A stretch of DNA of 10,673 nucleotides from Alphaproteobacteria bacterium (GTDB lineage: Bacteria; Pseudomonadota; Alphaproteobacteria; Micavibrionales; UBA2020). This document shows, in pieces, positions 7,554-10,673 of this stretch (its first letter is position 1; every line of letters starts with the position of its first letter). The stretch lies in contig JAGLRU010000275.1 of assembly GCA_023136145.1 (NCBI GenBank), forward strand, positions 1 to 10,673, given 5' to 3'. The notes under the pieces are model-generated. The model made no database searches and was not told the DNA's origin. It saw only the letters and a program-made list of their open reading frames with translations. The position numbers and the translations under genes are program-made.

Positions 7554-7582
7554 TTTATAAATAAAACAATCAGGAGCGACAA
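7554..7582 (-). promoter_or_regulatory. Candidate parA promoter
   Basis: On the minus strand TTGTCG and TATAAA are 17 bases apart, 4/6 and 5/6 matches to the sigma-70 -35 and -10 boxes. The -10 box ends only three bases before the chosen parA ATG, so a transcript would start at or just after it and would be leaderless if it included the ATG. The -35 box lies 17 bases from the parS at 7599-7614, where ParB binding could affect it. Read-through from mnmG-rsmG is an alternative source of transcripts. This is a weak, position-based call. Confidence 0.3.
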
Positions 7583-7598
7583 GCAAGGACAATATAAA

Positions 7599-7614
7599 TG
7601 TTTCACGTGAAACG
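7599..7614. promoter_or_regulatory. parS site between rsmG and parA
   Basis: TGTTTCACGTGAAACG contains the perfect 14-base palindrome GTTTCACGTGAAAC, the core of the bacterial chromosomal parS consensus, and differs from the full 16-mer only at the last base. It lies in the gap upstream of parA, where ParB would load. Its place just before parA also suggests a role in autoregulation, which is inference. Confidence 0.93.
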
Positions 7615-7685
7615 CTGCCATAGGCATTTTTCTTCTGTTTCCGCGAAGTCGGGAGATCCTTCAGAATAACAGAAAAAGCGGACTG

Positions 7686-8327
7686 TTATTTTCCCAACTC
7701 TTTGATATTGTTTATTTTTAAAATCTTTCCTTCCGAACTGGTTATGCTCAGAAACGTTTCCACCTTAAAATCCCATCGTTTCTTTGCTCTGACAATTTCA
7801 TCGTCCGTTTTCTCACCCTTCATAAACAGGCAAGTATACTCCCGCTGAGGAGTAGAAAGTTTCTCCGCCAGCATCAACAGGTCTCTCAAAGGAGCAAGTG
7901 CCCGCACCGTCACAAAATCAAGATCAGGGATAACCATGTCCTCCACACGATCGTCATGGACAAAAACTTTCGTTTGCGTCTTCCGTGAAACTTCGCGCAG
8001 AAAGGTCGCTTTGCGCACATCAGATTCAATAAGATGCACTTCCTCCACACCCATCATCGCCAGAATCATCCCCGGAAAACCAGCTCCTGATCCCATATCC
8101 GCCAATCTAACCTGTTTATCAGGGATCTGGTTGATAAGCTGAACAGAATCCAAAAAATGCCGCTCGGCCATATTTTCCAACGTGCCGCCGCCAACAAGAT
8201 TGACAGCTTTCTGCCATTTCAGAAGAAGCTCCGAATATAAGTTGAATTTTTCCCGTGTTTCACGTGAAACATTGAGATCATATTTTTCAAATGGGTAATT
8301 TATAAAATCAGGCAACTTGTTTTTCAT
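7686..8327 (-). CDS. rsmG: 16S rRNA (guanine527-N7)-methyltransferase RsmG
   Basis: RsmG (GidB) transfers a methyl group from S-adenosylmethionine to N7 of G527 in 16S rRNA; loss of the enzyme is known to give low-level streptomycin resistance. From the ATG at 8327 the protein is 213 residues, normal for the family. Visible marks are NVSRETRE (19-26), WQKAVNLV (38-45), the SAM-binding loop DMGSGAGFPG (77-86) and VTVRALAPL (139-147). The start overlaps the 3' end of mnmG by 20 bases, with AAAGG touching the ATG, so translational coupling with mnmG is likely. In-frame alternatives further upstream would run deeper into mnmG and add non-family residues. A perfect parS is embedded at the NVSRET codons. 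Confidence 0.94.
   Translation of the reverse strand: MKNKLPDFINYPFEKYDLNVSRETREKFNLYSELLLKWQKAVNLVGGGTLENMAERHFLDSVQLINQIPDKQVRLADMGSGAGFPGMILAMMGVEEVHLIESDVRKATFLREVSRKTQTKVFVHDDRVEDMVIPDLDFVTVRALAPLRDLLMLAEKLSTPQREYTCLFMKGEKTDDEIVRAKKRWDFKVETFLSITSSEGKILKINNIKELGK
8256..8271. promoter_or_regulatory. parS site inside the rsmG coding sequence
   Basis: TGTTTCACGTGAAACA is a perfect 16-base palindrome identical to the parS consensus. On the minus strand it covers the NVSRET codons near the RsmG N-terminus. The same placement is known in other bacteria, where this conserved peptide follows from the parS sequence. It is 657 bases from the first site. Confidence 0.95.
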
Positions 8328-10185
8328 CCTTTGATTTACGCTTGATATACCGCAGCAGAACAACGAGTGCTGCTGGAGTCACTCCTGGAATACGCATTGC
8401 CGCGCCCAACGTTTCAGGACGGCATTCAGAGAGCTTTGTGCGCATTTCATTTGAAAGGCTCCCCACCACATTAAAATCCAAATTTTCAGGAATCAAAAGT
8501 GCCTCATCCCGACGAAAAGCTTTAATATCAGCCTCTTGACGCTGAATATATCCAGCATACTGTGCATCAATTTCTATCTGTTCGGCAATATTTGCAGGAA
8601 TATTCGCAAGCTCTGGCCATACCTTTTTCAAAACCTCAAAGTCAATTTCCGGGTAGCGCATAAGCTCCTTGGCAGAACGCCGCACACCGTCCTGATTGAC
8701 CTTGTATCCCATCTGGCTCATCTCGAAGGGAAGAGCACTCAATCCCCGCACCAGCTTCCGCGCCGCCTTCAACTGCTTAAGCTTTTCCCCAAAAGACGAA
8801 GATCTATCAGACTTGACGCACCCGATTGAAATTCCCATTGGAGTCAAGCGTTGATCGGCATTATCAGCACGCAAAAGCAGACGATATTCTGCGCGGGACG
8901 TAAACATCCGGTAGGGATCAGAAACCCCCTGCGTAACAATATCATCCAAAAGAACGCCAATATACCCGTCAGCACGATCCGGCACGAACTTTTGCGAAGA
9001 ACCTCCAACACGCAGAGCGGCATTAACCCCGGCAACCAACCCTTGCGCCGCCGCTTCCTCATACCCGGTGGTTCCATTGATCTGCCCGGCAAAAAACAAC
9101 CCTGCCACAGACTTTGTTTCCATTGTATGCCGGAGTGTGCGCGGATCAACATAATCATATTCAATTGCATATCCAGCCTGCAAAACCACAGCTCTCTCAA
9201 GCCCCGAAATCGTCTTTATCATCGCGATCTGCACTTCTTCCGGCAGAGATGTCGAAATTCCGTTCGGATAAACAGTATAATCATCCAAACCTTCCGGTTC
9301 CAGAAAAACTTGATGCCTCTCCTTATCCGCAAACCGCACCACTTTATCTTCAATAGAAGGACAATAGCGAGGACCAGATGATTTTATCTGCCCAGAATAC
9401 ATCGGAGAGGTATGCAGGTTATTACGAATAACTTGATGTGTTTTTTCATTAGTATGAGTGATATGGCAACTAATTTGGGGCACCGTTATTTTCTTTGTCA
9501 TAAAAGAAAATGGAGCAGGTACGCTGTCCCCCCTCTGCTCCTCCAACACAGACCAGTCAATTGTGCGTCCATCCAACCGCGCCGGAGTGCCTGTTTTCAA
9601 CCTCCTCATGGGAAAATTCAGTTTTTCAAGGTTAACAGCCAGACCAATGGAAGGTTCCTCCCCCATACGTCCTGCCGATTTTTGAATAGAGCCACAATGA
9701 GTGATGCCACGTAAAAAAGTTCCTGTTGTTACGACAATCGCACCACAGGAAATCACATTGCCTTCGCTCGTTCTGATTCCGGAAATGTTTCCCGCTGAAT
9801 CCCGCAAAATTTCTTCCGCGCTACCGCCGAGAACCTCTAAATTTGGGTAATTCAGGAGTGTTTGCAGCATATTTTTACAATAAAGTTCACGATCAACCTG
9901 CGCTCTGGAACCTCGCACCGCTGGACCTTTGCTCGCATTTAAAACGCGAAACTGGATACCGGACAGATCGGTCACACGCCCCATTACACCATCAAGCGCA
10001 TCAATTTCGCGCACCAGATGGCCTTTGCCAAGTCCCCCAATCGAAGGATTACAGGACATAGCACCAATTGACTCGATTCGGTGAGTCAGGAGCAGAGTTT
10101 TCGCCCCCATGCGAGCAGAAGCAGCGGCTGCCTCGCACCCGGCATGTCCACCTCCCACAACAATAACATCAATTTCTTTAGTCAT
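8308..10185 (-). CDS. mnmG: tRNA uridine-5-carboxymethylaminomethyl synthesis enzyme MnmG
   Basis: MnmG (GidA) is an FAD enzyme that, with the GTPase MnmE, installs the carboxymethylaminomethyl group on the wobble uridine (U34) of certain tRNAs. The 625-residue length is close to the usual ~630. The N-terminal dinucleotide fold is VIVVGGGHAGCEAA (7-20), followed by MSCNPSIGGLGKGHLVREID (43-62) with the conserved Cys45. The second conserved Cys is C275 in GPRYCPSIEDK. Other family blocks are GTTGYEEAAAQGLVAG (371-386) and MFTSRAEYRLLLRADNADQRL (around 427-447). The ATG at 10185 is the natural start, although its ribosome-binding site is weak. It leads the block mnmG-rsmG-parA-parB. Its partner gene mnmE, usually just upstream in alphaproteobacteria, is not seen in the remaining ~490 bases. 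Confidence 0.97.
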   Translation of the reverse strand: MTKEIDVIVVGGGHAGCEAAAASARMGAKTLLLTHRIESIGAMSCNPSIGGLGKGHLVREIDALDGVMGRVTDLSGIQFRVLNASKGPAVRGSRAQVDRELYCKNMLQTLLNYPNLEVLGGSAEEILRDSAGNISGIRTSEGNVISCGAIVVTTGTFLRGITHCGSIQKSAGRMGEEPSIGLAVNLEKLNFPMRRLKTGTPARLDGRTIDWSVLEEQRGDSVPAPFSFMTKKITVPQISCHITHTNEKTHQVIRNNLHTSPMYSGQIKSSGPRYCPSIEDKVVRFADKERHQVFLEPEGLDDYTVYPNGISTSLPEEVQIAMIKTISGLERAVVLQAGYAIEYDYVDPRTLRHTMETKSVAGLFFAGQINGTTGYEEAAAQGLVAGVNAALRVGGSSQKFVPDRADGYIGVLLDDIVTQGVSDPYRMFTSRAEYRLLLRADNADQRLTPMGISIGCVKSDRSSSFGEKLKQLKAARKLVRGLSALPFEMSQMGYKVNQDGVRRSAKELMRYPEIDFEVLKKVWPELANIPANIAEQIEIDAQYAGYIQRQEADIKAFRRDEALLIPENLDFNVVGSLSNEMRTKLSECRPETLGAAMRIPGVTPAALVVLLRYIKRKSKDEKQVA

Positions 10186-10673
10186 TTCAATAGCTTCAGC
10201 AAAACCGTAATTTCCTGTCCTCTGATAACTTTTTGGTAACTATTTTCGCGGTATCATGCCCTATGGCGTACAGTTAAGAAGGTTAAGGAAAACAGATACT
10301 CTAAACGCAAGCAAAAAGCAAGAAACTCCTGAAAAGGAATAAATCAATGAGATTTCCGAAAAGAGATGAACCGAGATTTAGAAAAAGCCGACTAACGCTG
10401 GATTTTGGGATTGTAACTCGAATAACACCCAACTTAACACCTTTCAATCTGGCAGAGAGATACCTAAAAGGAGCCACGCCACCGCATTACACCGCATTGC
10501 CCCAACATCCGCGGGCGCAAGTGCGGACATTGGGTATACGCCAACCTTAAGCATATTCCTGATGAACTTAAAACGATTATCCCTCTAACGTATGTATTAA
10601 TTCATTACGAGAATCATACCATGAATAGGGTATGTGGAAATTTCTAATCAGAGAGCTTAAAAAACCCAGTATT
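10186..10673. other. Gene-poor stretch upstream of mnmG
   Basis: These 488 bases hold no gene I can recognise on either strand and no tRNA-like fold. The mnmG promoter should lie in the first ~150 bases on the minus strand, but I find no -35/-10 pair better than chance. A short imperfect hairpin (CATACC and GGTATG, loop of eight) lies at 10615-10634 without a T-run. One small open frame is listed separately at low confidence. Confidence 0.5.
10347..10550 (+). CDS. Doubtful small open reading frame, 67 codons
   Basis: An ATG has AAGGA nine bases upstream and opens a frame of 67 codons (MRFPKRDEPRFRKSRLTLD and onward). The product is basic and proline-containing, with no signal peptide, membrane segment or domain that I recognise. 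The good ribosome-binding site is the only point in its favour. It runs opposite to mnmG and may be a chance frame or the remains of a decayed gene. Confidence 0.2.
   Translation: MRFPKRDEPRFRKSRLTLDFGIVTRITPNLTPFNLAERYLKGATPPHYTALPQHPRAQVRTLGIRQP

Noticed and set aside
10468..10647. A 59-codon frame with a Cys/His-containing stretch (CPNIRGRKCGHW)
   Set aside because: It has no plausible start codon or ribosome-binding site, no complete zinc-ribbon pattern and no family resemblance that I can name.

Overview
The window looks like chromosomal DNA of a proteobacterium, most likely an alphaproteobacterium. It carries the order mnmG-rsmG-parA-parB with two parS sites typical of replication-origin regions, and its MnmG and ParB read like alphaproteobacterial members. 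The genus cannot be fixed from sequence alone. By eye the base composition is uneven: pflA and the intergenic stretches are AT-richer, the helicase gene and one transposase fragment GC-richer.

Layout, left to right. Positions 1-678 (+) hold pflA, the radical-SAM activase of pyruvate formate-lyase, cut at its N-terminus by the window edge. Positions 803-934 (+) hold the first ~43 codons of an IS3-type OrfA transposase, which ends in an ATGA overlap with the next gene. Positions 931-4585 (+) are a two-gene unit: a SNF2-family ATPase (901 aa) and a SWIM zinc-finger protein (310 aa) with a very basic histone-H1-like tail. Positions 4719-5649 are insertion-sequence debris: an IS630-type transposase with two frameshifts and a missing C-terminus, a short AT-rich patch, and a GC-rich C-terminal fragment of an IS66-type transposase. 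From 10185 back to 5731 (-) runs mnmG, rsmG, parA, parB. The last ~490 bases hold no convincing gene.

The minus-strand block joins tRNA wobble modification (MnmG), 16S rRNA methylation (RsmG) and chromosome segregation (ParA, ParB). One perfect parS lies between rsmG and parA; a second lies inside the rsmG coding sequence. The usual alphaproteobacterial neighbour mnmE is not directly upstream of mnmG.

The most noteworthy part is the SNF2-SWIM pair. The pairing is a known bacterial association whose cellular role is poorly defined. Here it is bracketed by transposase remnants, sits next to the centromere-like parABS region, and may be translated by coupling from a truncated transposase. I see no complete defence system or other clearly new multi-gene machine.
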